A DNA stretch of 20,586 nucleotides from an uncultured Collinsella sp. (GCA_900542555.1 UQNU01000043.1:1-20586); one strand, 5' to 3'. Positions 11,780 through 20,485 are shown, counted from the first letter of the stretch. A program made the numbers and translations. Notes: generated from the letters alone by a model not told the origin.

Positions 11780-13810
11780 GTGGCAAACGAAAACGATTAC
11801 GATGGCGGCGAGATTAAGATTCTCGAAGGTCTCGAGGCCGTTCGTAAGCGCCCGGGCATGTATATCGGCTCGACGAGCGCCAGCGGTCTGCATCACCTGG
11901 TGTGGGAGATCGTTGACAACTCCGTCGACGAGGCCATGGCCGGTTTCTGCACCGAGATCCAGGTGACGGTCCACGCCGACAACTCCATCACGGTCGTCGA
12001 CAACGGGCGCGGCATCCCCGTCGACGAGCACCCTGTTAAAAAGATCCCGACGCTCGAGGTCGTCATGACGATTTTGCACGCCGGCGGTAAGTTCGATAAT
12101 TCGGCCTATAAGGTCTCGGGCGGCCTGCACGGCGTTGGCATCTCCGTCGTCAACGCACTGTCCAAGCGCGTGGTCGTTCAGGTTCGTCGCGACGGCAACA
12201 CCTACGAGATGGAGTTCTCGCGCGGCAAGACCGTCAAGAAGATGGAGGTCGTGGGCACCTCGGATTCGACGGGCACCACCGTCACCTTCTGGCCCGACGA
12301 CGAGATCTTCGAGACCTGCATTTACGATTTCGATACGCTGCACAACCGTCTGCAGGAGACGGCGTTCCTCAATAAGAACCTCAAAATCGTGCTGACTGAC
12401 GAGCGCGAGTCTACTCCCCACGTGGAGGAGTTTTGCTACGAGGGCGGCATCATCGACTTCGTCAAGTTCCTTAACGAGGGCAAGGACGTCCCCGAGGCCT
12501 TTAAGGAGCCTATCTACATCGAGGGCAAATCGGACCCGGACGCACCTGTGGCCAAGATGGGCGAGGTTGAGGTTTCCCTGCAGTGGAATAGCGGCTACGG
12601 CGAGAACGTCATATCGTTTGCCAACGACATCTACACCCCCGAGGGCGGCATGCACCTTGAGGGCTTCCGCACCGCGCTCACCCGCGTGATCAACGACTAT
12701 GCGCGCAAGCAGAACCTGCTCAAGGAAAAAGACGCCAATCTGACCGGCGACGATGTGCGCGAGGGCCTTTCGGCCGTTATCTCGGTCAAGCTGCCCGATC
12801 CGCAGTTTGAGGGCCAGACCAAGGCCAAGCTCGGCAGCTCCTATATGCGCGCGCTGACGCTCAAGATCGTGACCGACGGCCTTGCCGATTACCTCGAGGA
12901 GCACCCTAAGCCCGCTCGCGAGATCGTCAAGAAGGCGCAGCAGGCCTGCAAGGCGCGCAATGCCGCCCGCAAGGCGCGCGAGGCGACCCGCCGCAAGAGC
13001 CTGCTCGAGACGGCGTCCCTGCCCGGTAAGCTCGCCGACTGCTCGGTGCGCGATGCCGAGCTGACCGAGCTCTTCATCGTAGAGGGCGACTCGGCAGGCG
13101 GTTCGGCCAAGGACGGCCGTCGCCGAGACATCCAGGCGATTCTGCCCCTGCGCGGCAAGATTTTGAACGTCGAACGCGTTGGTGACCATCGCGCGTTCTC
13201 GAGTGACACCATCCAGTCGCTGATTACCGCGATCGGCTGTGGCGTCACGACGAGCGCCGGCGACGGCGGCGACTTCGATATCACCAAGGCGCGCTACCAC
13301 AAGATCATCATCATGACCGATGCAGACGTCGACGGTGCACATATCCGCATCCTGCTGCTGACGTTCTTCTACAAGTACATGCGTCCGCTGATCGATGCCG
13401 GCTACGTCTATGTCGCCTGCCCGCCCATCTTTGGCATTAAGGTGCGCAACAAGATTCACTACGTGTATCCCAACGGCCGCCAGCCCGAAGACGAGATCCT
13501 GCGCGACACCATCCAGAGCCTGGGCCTGAACCCCGACGATAACGACGAGGACGGCAAGGCCAAGGACGGCAAGATCACCAAAAAGCGCAAGGGCTATACC
13601 GTCCAGCGCTACAAGGGCCTGGGCGAGATGGACCCCAAGCAGCTTGCCTCGACGACGATGGACCCCAAGACCCGCATCCTGCAGCGTGTGTCGATCGAGG
13701 ACGCCGTGGTGGCGGACCGCGCCGTGCGCGAGCTCATGGGTTCCGAGGTCGGCTATCGCCGCGAGTACATTGAAAAACATGCGCATGACGCGCGTTTCCT
13801 TGATGCTTAA
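11780..13810 (+). CDS. gyrB: DNA gyrase subunit B (676 aa)
   Basis: GyrB provides the ATPase and TOPRIM halves of gyrase, which introduces negative supercoils. The N-terminal GHKL ATPase shows EGLEAVRKRPGMYIG, EIVDNSVDEAMAG and GGLHGVG. The TOPRIM domain has EGDSAGG (435-441) and IMTDADVDGAHI, and the C-terminus has QRYKGLGEMD and a tail matching GyrB. It is shorter than the E. coli protein and of usual Gram-positive length. The GTG at 11780 is chosen because GAAGGAGG lies 4 nt upstream; an earlier in-frame TTG would precede that site. gyrA follows after 11 bp with its own strong ribosome-binding site. Confidence 0.97.
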   Translation: MANENDYDGGEIKILEGLEAVRKRPGMYIGSTSASGLHHLVWEIVDNSVDEAMAGFCTEIQVTVHADNSITVVDNGRGIPVDEHPVKKIPTLEVVMTILHAGGKFDNSAYKVSGGLHGVGISVVNALSKRVVVQVRRDGNTYEMEFSRGKTVKKMEVVGTSDSTGTTVTFWPDDEIFETCIYDFDTLHNRLQETAFLNKNLKIVLTDERESTPHVEEFCYEGGIIDFVKFLNEGKDVPEAFKEPIYIEGKSDPDAPVAKMGEVEVSLQWNSGYGENVISFANDIYTPEGGMHLEGFRTALTRVINDYARKQNLLKEKDANLTGDDVREGLSAVISVKLPDPQFEGQTKAKLGSSYMRALTLKIVTDGLADYLEEHPKPAREIVKKAQQACKARNAARKAREATRRKSLLETASLPGKLADCSVRDAELTELFIVEGDSAGGSAKDGRRRDIQAILPLRGKILNVERVGDHRAFSSDTIQSLITAIGCGVTTSAGDGGDFDITKARYHKIIIMTDADVDGAHIRILLLTFFYKYMRPLIDAGYVYVACPPIFGIKVRNKIHYVYPNGRQPEDEILRDTIQSLGLNPDDNDEDGKAKDGKITKKRKGYTVQRYKGLGEMDPKQLASTTMDPKTRILQRVSIEDAVVADRAVRELMGSEVGYRREYIEKHAHDARFLDA

Positions 13811-13821
13811 GAGGAGGTAAC

Positions 13822-16560
13822 GTGGCAGACGATATCAACAACAACGAGGGTATGGGCGAGGCCGGCGATGCCGGTATGCCCGACGATCTGAAGCGCCTGC
13901 TTGCCCGTGCTGAGCAGGGCGAGGACGGCGACCCGGACGCCTATAACCCCGATGCCGATGATGATGAGGAAGAAGACGACGCCGAGCTCGAGGAGAGCTT
14001 TGGCGAAGTCGACCGTGGCGCCTCGGCCGGCGAGGATATCAACGGCGGCCAGCTCCAGATTTCGGAGTTTGGCCGCGAGATGAAGCAGTCGTTCATCGAG
14101 TATTCGATGTCGGTCATCACGGCGCGCGCCCTGCCGGACGTGCGCGACGGCTTAAAGCCGGTGCACCGCCGCATCCTGTACGCGATGAACGAGAGCGGCA
14201 TCTACCCCAACCGCCCGCACAAGAAGTCAGCTTGGACGGTCGGCGAAGTTATCGGTAAGTACCACCCGCATAGCGATTCCGCGGTCTACGAGGCCATGGT
14301 CCGCCTGGCGCAGTGGTTCTCCATGCGCACGCCGCTCATCGACGGTCACGGTAACTTCGGTAACATCGACGGCGACGGCGCGGCGGCCATGCGTTACACC
14401 GAGAGCCGCCTGGCCAAGCCCGCCATGGAACTGCTGCGTGACTTGCAGAAGGATACCGTCGACTGGCAGCCCAACTACGACGAATCGCTCGCCGAGCCCG
14501 TGGCGCTGCCTGCGCGCTTCCCCAACCTGCTGGTCAACGGCAGCCAGGGCATCGCCGTCGGCATGGCCACCAACATCGCCCCGCATAACCTCACCGAGGC
14601 GATCGAGGCCACCTGCTACCTGATCGACAACCCCGACGCCACCGTCGACGAGCTCATGCAGATCATGCCCGGTCCGGACTTCCCCACCGGCGCCATCATC
14701 ATGGGCAGCGCCGGCATTAAGCAGAGCTACGAGACCGGCCGCGGCTCCATTACCGTGCGTGCCAAGGCACATGTGGAGTCCACCAAGACCGGCCGCAGCC
14801 GCCTGGTCTTTACCGAGATTCCCTACATGGTCAACAAGGGCACCCTGCAGGAGAAGATCGCCCAACTCGTCAACGACAAGCGCATTGAGGGCATCTCGGA
14901 TATGCGCGATGAGTCCAACCAGAAGGGCATCCGTCTGGTCATCGAGCTCAAGAAGGGCGTCATTCCGCAGGTCGTGCTCAACAACCTGTATAAGTACACC
15001 TCGCTGCAGACGACCTTTGGCGCCAACAACCTGGCGCTTGTCAACGGCGTTCCCAAATGCCTGAGCCTGCGCGAGATGCTGCAGCACTACATCGACCACC
15101 AGGTCGACGTAGTTACCCGCCGCACCCGCTTCGACCTTAAGAAGGCCCAGGCCCGCGCGCATATCCTCGAGGGTTACCTGATGGCCCTTGACCATATCGA
15201 CGAGGTCATTAGCATCATCCGCTCCTCGCAGACCGACTCCGAGGCCAGCAGCCGCCTGATCGAGCGCTTTGGTTTTACGCCCGAACAGACCACGGCCATC
15301 CTCGAGATGAAGCTGCGCCGCCTGACCGGCCTGGAGCGCGACAAGATCCAAGAAGAGTTGGACGGCCTGCGCCGCGCCATCGCCTACTACGAGGACCTGC
15401 TGGCGCATGAGGAGAAGATCCTGGGCGTCATCAAGGAAGAGATGCGCGAGATCTCCAAGAAGTTTGGCGACAAGCGCCGCACCGAGATCAGCCAGGTTGA
15501 GAAGAACCTGGATGTCGAGGACCTCATCGCCGACGAGGACATGGTCGTGACCATCACCCACACCGGCTATGTCAAGCGTATCCCGGTGGCTGCCTACCGC
15601 GCCCAGAAGCGCGGCGGCAAGGGCGTATCGGGCGTCAACCTCAAAGAGGACGACGTTATCGACGAGATGTTCATCGCGTCCACGCACGAGTACGTGCTGT
15701 TCTTCTCGAGCAAGGGCAAGGTCTATCGCCTGAAGGTGCACGAGCTGCCGGTGGGTACGCGCCAGGCGCGCGGTACCGCGATCGTCAACCTGCTGCCCTT
15801 TGAGGACGGCGAGAAGATCGCGAGCGTCATCAGCTGCCGCGAGTTCCCGGCCGACGAGTACCTGATGTTTGCCACCAAGAGCGGCATGGTCAAGAAGACC
15901 GTGATGAGCGCATATGACCGCAGCCGTCGCGACGGCCTGATCGCTATCAACCTGCGTGACGACGACGCGCTGCTGAACGTGCGCCGCGTGCGCGAGGGCG
16001 ACAAGATTATCCTGGCCACCACCGCGGGCAAGGCGATCATGTTCTCCGAGGAGCAGGTGCGCGCCACCGGCCGCGATACCAGCGGCGTTCGCGGTATCGG
16101 TCTGAAGGACGGCGTGAGCGTTCTGGGCATGGAAGTCACTAACGGCAACGGCGATCTATTCGTCATCACCGAGCGCGGCTACGGCAAGCGCACGCCGGTC
16201 GCGGACTACCCGGAGCAGAATCGCGGCGGTCAGGGCGTCTACACCATTCAAATGACCGAGCGTAAGGGTAACCTCGCGGCCATGAAGACGGTGGGCCCGC
16301 AGCACGAGCTGTTCATCGTGACGGAGGGCGCGACGGTCATTCGCGTCAAGACCGACGAGATCAGCCAGACCGGCCGCGCCACCCAGGGCGTCAAGATGAT
16401 GACCGTCGACGACAACGACCGCGTATGCGCTGTCGCCCGCATGACGGCAGCCAAGGAAAAGCCCGAAGGCGAAGCCACAGAAAACGGCTCTGCTTCCGAA
16501 GAAACCCCTGTCGATCTAGGCGACGGCAACGACATGCCAGAAGATCTCCTCGACGAGTAA
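13822..16560 (+). CDS. gyrA: DNA gyrase subunit A (912 aa) with acidic N-terminal extension
   Basis: GyrA cuts and rejoins DNA through its catalytic Tyr, here Tyr192 in RYTESR, which matches E. coli Tyr122. Residues 1-75 are an extra acidic, low-complexity extension (for example DADDDEEEDDAELEES), so family numbering is offset by 70. The quinolone-determining region reads HPHSDSAVYEAM (148-159): Ser151 replaces Gly81, Ser153 matches Ser83, and Glu157 replaces Asp87. The C-terminal wrapping domain has the GyrA box QKRGGKG (595-601), which marks a true gyrase rather than topoisomerase IV. The tail after about 870 is acidic. The GTG follows GAGGAGG. A terminator lies 40 bp after the stop. Confidence 0.97.
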   Translation: MADDINNNEGMGEAGDAGMPDDLKRLLARAEQGEDGDPDAYNPDADDDEEEDDAELEESFGEVDRGASAGEDINGGQLQISEFGREMKQSFIEYSMSVITARALPDVRDGLKPVHRRILYAMNESGIYPNRPHKKSAWTVGEVIGKYHPHSDSAVYEAMVRLAQWFSMRTPLIDGHGNFGNIDGDGAAAMRYTESRLAKPAMELLRDLQKDTVDWQPNYDESLAEPVALPARFPNLLVNGSQGIAVGMATNIAPHNLTEAIEATCYLIDNPDATVDELMQIMPGPDFPTGAIIMGSAGIKQSYETGRGSITVRAKAHVESTKTGRSRLVFTEIPYMVNKGTLQEKIAQLVNDKRIEGISDMRDESNQKGIRLVIELKKGVIPQVVLNNLYKYTSLQTTFGANNLALVNGVPKCLSLREMLQHYIDHQVDVVTRRTRFDLKKAQARAHILEGYLMALDHIDEVISIIRSSQTDSEASSRLIERFGFTPEQTTAILEMKLRRLTGLERDKIQEELDGLRRAIAYYEDLLAHEEKILGVIKEEMREISKKFGDKRRTEISQVEKNLDVEDLIADEDMVVTITHTGYVKRIPVAAYRAQKRGGKGVSGVNLKEDDVIDEMFIASTHEYVLFFSSKGKVYRLKVHELPVGTRQARGTAIVNLLPFEDGEKIASVISCREFPADEYLMFATKSGMVKKTVMSAYDRSRRDGLIAINLRDDDALLNVRRVREGDKIILATTAGKAIMFSEEQVRATGRDTSGVRGIGLKDGVSVLGMEVTNGNGDLFVITERGYGKRTPVADYPEQNRGGQGVYTIQMTERKGNLAAMKTVGPQHELFIVTEGATVIRVKTDEISQTGRATQGVKMMTVDDNDRVCAVARMTAAKEKPEGEATENGSASEETPVDLGDGNDMPEDLLDE

Positions 16561-16600
16561 GAGGCCCTGGCTGGTAGAAAATATCAGACCCCATATATCG

Positions 16601-16633
16601 GCGGTCGGCGCACTGCGCGCCGACCGCTTTTTT
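16601..16633 (+). terminator. Terminator of gyrBA
   Basis: GCGGTCGGCG (16601-16610) pairs perfectly with CGCCGACCGC (16618-16627) around a 7-nt loop, followed by six T (16628-16633). Confidence 0.95.
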
Positions 16634-16649
16634 GAAAACCTTGGGACTC

Positions 16650-16791
16650 GTGTTCGCCCCGGTCGCACGGCGGCATGTGAAGTCGATCGCGAGTTCCGCA
16701 CGAGCCAGAGAGCACTTAATGTGCTCTCTGTGCGAGTCAGGACTGTCCGAGTAGGCGACTTCACATGCCGCCGTGCGACCGGGGCGAACAC
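16650..16791. repeat. 142-bp element with perfect 36-bp terminal inverted repeats
   Basis: Positions 16650-16685 are the exact reverse complement of 16756-16791, both GC-rich. The 70-nt centre contains a second hairpin, CAGAGAGCAC (16706-16715) with GTGCTCTCTG (16721-16730). No open reading frame of note lies inside. It sits between the gyrA terminator and the tRNA-Ile promoter. It is much longer than a terminator and lacks a T-run on either side. It could be a MITE- or REP-like element or a structured RNA; the sequence alone does not decide. Confidence 0.85.
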
Positions 16792-16817
16792 CCTTCAAAG
16801 ATTTTCAAAAAAAGTTG

Positions 16818-16847
16818 TTGACGCGCGCGTAACGACTCGTCTAATAT
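16818..16847 (+). promoter_or_regulatory. Promoter of tRNA-Ile
   Basis: TTGACG (16818-16823), an 18-bp spacer and TAATAT (16842-16847), each one mismatch from consensus, lie about 14 bp before the tRNA 5' end. GC-rich, G/C-alternating DNA follows the -35. Confidence 0.85.
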
Positions 16848-16861
16848 ATCCCTTGCGCGAT

Positions 16862-16938
16862 GGACCTGTAGCTCAGTTGGTTAGAGCGTCCGGCTGATAA
16901 CCGGGAGGTCACAAGTTCGAATCTTGTCAGGTCCACCA
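16862..16938 (+). tRNA. tRNA-Ile (anticodon GAU)
   Basis: Complete cloverleaf of 77 nt. The acceptor GGACCTG (16862-16868) pairs with CAGGTCC (16928-16934). The D-arm is GCTC/GAGC, the anticodon loop is CTGATAA with GAT at 16896-16898, and the T-arm is ACAAG-TTCGAAT-CTTGT. The discriminator base is A and CCA is encoded at 16936-16938. It stands alone with its own promoter and terminator. Confidence 0.98.
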
Positions 16939-16952
16939 TCAAAACTGTGAAG

Positions 16953-16982
16953 AGCCCTGGGGCATTGCCTCGGGGCTTTTTT
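16953..16982 (+). terminator. Terminator after tRNA-Ile
   Basis: AGCCCTGGGGC (16953-16963) pairs with GCCTCGGGGCT (16967-16977), allowing two G-T wobbles, with a 3-nt loop and a T-run through 16982. Confidence 0.9.
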
Positions 16983-17010
16983 CTTGTCTGCGATAAATCT
17001 CATTTTGGTT

Positions 17011-17040
17011 TTGTGTGCTGTGCGAAAGTTTGGGTAGTAT
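17011..17040 (+). promoter_or_regulatory. Possible promoter of the nuclease-family gene
   Basis: TTGTGT (17011-17016), an 18-bp spacer and TAGTAT (17035-17040) form a partial sigma-70 match. The leader contains the hairpin GCGGC (17052-17056) / GCCGC (17062-17066) ahead of the ribosome-binding site. Confidence 0.4.
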
Positions 17041-17096
17041 AGCTATTCAATGCGGCGGACTGCCGCGTGTTAACCGCTACGTACCGGAGGTGTTCC

Positions 17097-17597
17097 ATGG
17101 TTCGTGTCGACATAGAGACCATCGTCATGGCCGCCGGTCCCGTGCCATCGCTTATCGTGCTTCGCGAGCGCTGCAGCAAATCGGACTCGCCCGCGCCACT
17201 GCGTTCCCTTTCCATTCAGACTGGTTCGTTTGAAGCTGCTGCCATCAGCCGCGGCATCGATAGCGGTCGCGCCGAGCGCCCGATTACCCATGACCTGTTG
17301 CTCGATACTGTTGGTGCCCTGGGTGCCAAGCTCGAACGCATCGAAATCGTTCGCGCCGAGCCGCCCGTGTTTTACGCGACGGTTGTCATGTTGGCCGATG
17401 GCAACGAGCATAAGATCGATGCGCGTCCGAGCGACGCCATCGCCCTCGCCGTACGCAGTAATGCCCCCATGTTCGTTGAAGACGACATCATGAATCGCCT
17501 GGGCACCGTTTCTGGCCATGCCGAGGAAGTCGACGACGAGCAAGAGTTCGAGAAGTTCGACGAGTTCGTCCATACGCTCTCCCCCGATGACTTCTAA
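17097..17597 (+). CDS. Bifunctional nuclease (BFN/DUF151) family protein (166 aa)
   Basis: The family core is clear: RPITHDLLLDTVGALGAKLE (61-80), VFYATVVMLADG (91-102), and DARPSDAIALAVR (108-120) followed by APMFVEDD. Plant members have DNase and RNase activity, while bacterial members are mostly uncharacterised. The last 35 residues are strongly acidic. The ATG at 17097-17099 is chosen because GGAGGTG precedes it by about 6 nt; an earlier GTG at 17067 lacks this. The stop directly abuts the ATG of the next gene. Nuclease activity is family knowledge and is not shown here. Confidence 0.9.
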   Translation: MVRVDIETIVMAAGPVPSLIVLRERCSKSDSPAPLRSLSIQTGSFEAAAISRGIDSGRAERPITHDLLLDTVGALGAKLERIEIVRAEPPVFYATVVMLADGNEHKIDARPSDAIALAVRSNAPMFVEDDIMNRLGTVSGHAEEVDDEQEFEKFDEFVHTLSPDDF

Positions 17598-17987
17598 ATG
17601 CGGGGCGTCCAGGCTGCGGAACGTTCGCTGATGGCCGGCGGTATGTCGGCTGAGGCGGCGACCATTGCGCGCGAGGCCCAGATGCGCTCGGAGGCTTCTG
17701 AGGCGGCTCGCATTGCCTATGTGACGCAGGCCCGCACGCTTCGCGAACGCCGCGGCTCGTTTATCAAGATGGTTGTCGTCTCCGCCCTTGTCGCGGCAAT
17801 CTGTTCGCGCCTTCGTGGTACAGTTGGTGCGCTTGGGTTTTCGATCTCTACGGGCCTTATGATCTGGGGCGTGGTCGATGCGGTCATGCTGACCAGTCAG
17901 ATCAAGGTACTCGACAAGCGCGCGATGGATATGATGCGCGCCCGCGACGCTGCCGCTAAGATCGCTGCTGAGGCACAAGAACTGTAA
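17598..17987 (+). CDS. Small two-helix membrane protein of unknown function (129 aa)
   Basis: I do not recognise a family. Residues 1-54 are Ala/Glu/Arg-rich and probably helical. Two hydrophobic segments follow, about 55-70 (SFIKMVVVSALVAAICS) and 75-99 (VGALGFSISTGLMIWGVV). A charged C-terminal helix ends the protein. The ATG touches the stop codon of the BFN gene, with no Shine-Dalgarno sequence visible, so coupled translation is likely. Both termini may be cytoplasmic in a hairpin topology. GC-rich third positions are consistent with a real gene. Confidence 0.7.
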   Translation: MRGVQAAERSLMAGGMSAEAATIAREAQMRSEASEAARIAYVTQARTLRERRGSFIKMVVVSALVAAICSRLRGTVGALGFSISTGLMIWGVVDAVMLTSQIKVLDKRAMDMMRARDAAAKIAAEAQEL

Positions 17988-18017
17988 CGACGCCAGACTC
18001 GATGGGAAGGTCTAAAG

Positions 18018-18467
18018 ATGGCACAGGATATGCAGGACGCCGGTAACGTCTCCGCCGAGCTCGACGCCATGGTGTGCGATCTGATCGGCGCGTTCTTGGA
18101 CGACCTTGCCGCCGGTGAAAACCCTGGCGTGGTCGTGGCAATTGAGGACGCCGCTTCCAACCGTTATCTGGCGGCGCTCGACGAGGACGGCGAAGAGGCG
18201 TGCCTCGAGGCGGCCACCAACTTTATCTCCGAGCACAAGATGGGTCTTAAGGACGAGGGCCTGGGCCGTATCGCTCGCTATGCCATCGGCTACACCGGCT
18301 GCGTCGAGATTGACGGCGGCTATCACGATGCTCTGCTCGTGAGCTTCTTCGAAACCACGCTCGAGAGCGGTTTTTCGGCATATGTGCTGTATGAGGGCAT
18401 GGGCGCCGGCGATGGTTTTATGTGGAGCGACCCTGAACCTGCAGGTGAGGAAACCCCTCTCATCTAA
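18018..18467 (+). CDS. Acidic soluble protein of unknown function (149 aa)
   Basis: I do not recognise a family. The protein is acidic, with no signal peptide or membrane segment. It reads as an alpha/beta domain: helices at about 12-31 and 58-75, and strands such as GVVVAIED, CVEIDG and DALLVSFFE. The ATG is preceded by GGAAGG about 9 nt upstream. It lies 30 bp after the small membrane protein, apparently in the same transcription unit as the BFN gene. No terminator is seen after it; the 117-bp gap to typA holds only a weak TATATA-containing stretch near 18557. Confidence 0.7.
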   Translation: MAQDMQDAGNVSAELDAMVCDLIGAFLDDLAAGENPGVVVAIEDAASNRYLAALDEDGEEACLEAATNFISEHKMGLKDEGLGRIARYAIGYTGCVEIDGGYHDALLVSFFETTLESGFSAYVLYEGMGAGDGFMWSDPEPAGEETPLI

Positions 18468-18584
18468 AATCGCTAAAATAAACGAGTTTTCGGTAAAAGG
18501 CTCAATATTCCCGCCGAGCGTTGCATTGCTGGGTGGGTCGCATACGCGTGCCGGTTGTATATAGATAGAAGATAGGGGAACTAC

Positions 18585-20423
18585 ATGCGCGTAGACAATC
18601 TGAGGAACATCGCCATCATCGCTCACGTCGACCACGGCAAGACGACGATGGTCGACAAGCTCCTGCGTGCCACGGACGCCTTCCGTGCCAACCAGCAGGT
18701 CGAGGACCGCGTCCTGGATTCCAACGACCAGGAGCGCGAGCGCGGCATTACGATTCTCGCCAAGAACATCTCTATCGAGTACAAGGACGTCAAGATCAAC
18801 GTCATCGACACCCCGGGCCACGCCGACTTTGGCGGCGAGGTCGAGCGCGTGCTGCGTATGGCCGACGGCGCCCTGCTGCTGGTCGACGCCTTTGAGGGCC
18901 CCATGCCCCAGACCCGCTTCGTGCTGCGTCACGCTATCGACACCGGCCTTAAGATCATGATCGTCATCAACAAGATCGACCGTCCGGGCGCCAACCCCGA
19001 GAAGGCCTACAACGACTGCCTGGACCTCATGGCCGACCTGGGCGCCACCGACGACCAGCTTGAGTTCGCCATGGAGCACGTGGTCTACGCCAGCGCCATG
19101 AACGGCTTTGCCCGTCTTGACCCCAACGACGGCAACATGGACATGTACCCGCTGCTCGATATGATTATCGACGACATGCCCGCGCCCGAGGTTGACGAGA
19201 ACGCCCCGCTGGCCATGCAGTGCGTGACCATCGACCACTCCAACTTCGTTGGCCGTATCGGCATCGGTCGCGTGTACTCCGGCACCATCCACCAGGGCGA
19301 CCAGATCCTGGTTGTCAAGAATGACGGTTCCAGCGCCACCGCTACCGTCAAGCAGCTCTTTACCTTCGACTACCTGGGCCGCACCGAGTGCCAGGAAGTC
19401 GGCGCCGGTGACATCGCCGCCGTCGTGGGCATCGATCGCACCGATATCGGCGATGTCTACACCGATCCCGAGAACCCCGTTGAACTCGAGCCCATCGAGA
19501 TCGACCCGCCGACCCTGTCCATCGTCTTTGAGGCTTCGACCTCCCCGCTCGTCGGCCGTGACGGCGACATCGTGGGCGCCCGTCAGCTTAAGGAGCGCCT
19601 GTTCAACGAGGCCGAGAACAACGTGACTATGAAGATTGAGGAGCTCGAGGACAAGAGCGGCGTCGAGGTCTCGGGCCGCGGCATCCTGCACCTGTCTGTT
19701 CTGATGGAGTCCATGCGCCGCGAGGGCTTTGAGTTCCAGGTCGGCCGTCCCCGCGTTCTGTTTAAGAAGGACGAGAACGGCAACAAGATGGAGCCTGTCG
19801 AGCAGGCCGTCGTTGAGTGCCCGGACGAGTACTCAGGCAAGGTCGTTGAGGTCTTCGGCACCTCCGGCGGCATCATGACGAGCATGGATACCTCGGGCAT
19901 CGTGACGCACCTCGAGTTTAAGATCCCGACGCGCGGCATCATGGGCCTTAAGAACCGCATCATGAACGTCACCCACGGCGAGGGCGTTTTCTACCACACT
20001 TTCCTGGAGTACGGTCCTTACGCCGGCGAGATTGGTAACCGTCAGAACGGCGCCATGATCTCCATGACCACCGAGAAGGCCGTTGCCTACGCTCTGGGCA
20101 CGCTGCAGGAGCGCGGCCAGCTGTTTGTTGAGCCGGGCACCGAGTGCTACGAGGGCATGATCGTGGGCGAGCGCAGCAAGGCCGGCGACATGGTCGTCAA
20201 CATCGCCCGTACCAAGAACCTGGGCAACCAGCGTTCCTCGACCTCCGATATCTCCGTCCAGCTGGTGCCGCCCCGCACCTTCTCGCTGGAGGAGGCGCTG
20301 GAGTACATCGCCGACGACGAGCTGGTCGAGATTACTCCCAAGAACATCCGCCTGCGCAAGCGTCTGCTCAACGCCACCGACCGCAAGAAGGCCGCCGTCC
20401 GCGCCGGTCAGGTCAACAAATAA
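18585..20423 (+). CDS. typA: Ribosome-associated GTPase TypA/BipA (612 aa)
   Basis: TypA/BipA is an elongation-factor-like GTPase that binds 70S ribosomes and aids 50S assembly and stress or cold adaptation. GTPase motifs are G1 AHVDHGKT (13-20), G2 RGIT (53-56), G3 DTPGH (75-79) and G4 NKID (129-132). EF-G-like domains II, III and V follow (for example SGRGILHLSVLMESMRREGFE), then the BipA-specific C-terminal domain with NVTHGEGVFYHTF and the LRKRLL tail. Length is normal. AGGGGA lies upstream of the ATG. A terminator follows. Confidence 0.96.
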   Translation: MRVDNLRNIAIIAHVDHGKTTMVDKLLRATDAFRANQQVEDRVLDSNDQERERGITILAKNISIEYKDVKINVIDTPGHADFGGEVERVLRMADGALLLVDAFEGPMPQTRFVLRHAIDTGLKIMIVINKIDRPGANPEKAYNDCLDLMADLGATDDQLEFAMEHVVYASAMNGFARLDPNDGNMDMYPLLDMIIDDMPAPEVDENAPLAMQCVTIDHSNFVGRIGIGRVYSGTIHQGDQILVVKNDGSSATATVKQLFTFDYLGRTECQEVGAGDIAAVVGIDRTDIGDVYTDPENPVELEPIEIDPPTLSIVFEASTSPLVGRDGDIVGARQLKERLFNEAENNVTMKIEELEDKSGVEVSGRGILHLSVLMESMRREGFEFQVGRPRVLFKKDENGNKMEPVEQAVVECPDEYSGKVVEVFGTSGGIMTSMDTSGIVTHLEFKIPTRGIMGLKNRIMNVTHGEGVFYHTFLEYGPYAGEIGNRQNGAMISMTTEKAVAYALGTLQERGQLFVEPGTECYEGMIVGERSKAGDMVVNIARTKNLGNQRSSTSDISVQLVPPRTFSLEEALEYIADDELVEITPKNIRLRKRLLNATDRKKAAVRAGQVNK

Positions 20424-20450
20424 GCGCTGGGCTTTATAGCGTCTAACAAG

Positions 20451-20485
20451 AAAGGGCGTCGACCATCGCGGTCGGTGCCCTTTTT
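20451..20485 (+). terminator. Terminator of typA
   Basis: AAAGGGCGTCGACC (20451-20464) pairs with GGTCGGTGCCCTTT (20470-20483), with two wobbles and a 5-nt loop, followed by a T-run to 20485. The A-rich left side means it could also work for a leftward transcript. Confidence 0.92.

Noticed and set aside
11729..13786. A 685-codon open frame on the minus strand opposite gyrB
   Set aside because: It exactly shadows gyrB, reads as low-complexity Leu/Val/Asp/Gly-rich sequence with no family motif, and arises from GC-rich third positions in gyrB.
14227..15741. A 504-codon minus-strand frame opposite gyrA
   Set aside because: Antisense shadow of gyrA without motifs or a ribosome-binding site.
16650..16791. 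Reading the large inverted repeat as a second gyrA terminator
   Set aside because: No T-run follows either arm, the arms are 36 bp and about 70 nt apart, and a complete terminator already lies at 16601-16633.
18012..19691. A 559-codon minus-strand frame opposite the 149-aa gene and typA
   Set aside because: Runs through two well-supported plus-strand genes and has no recognisable domain.
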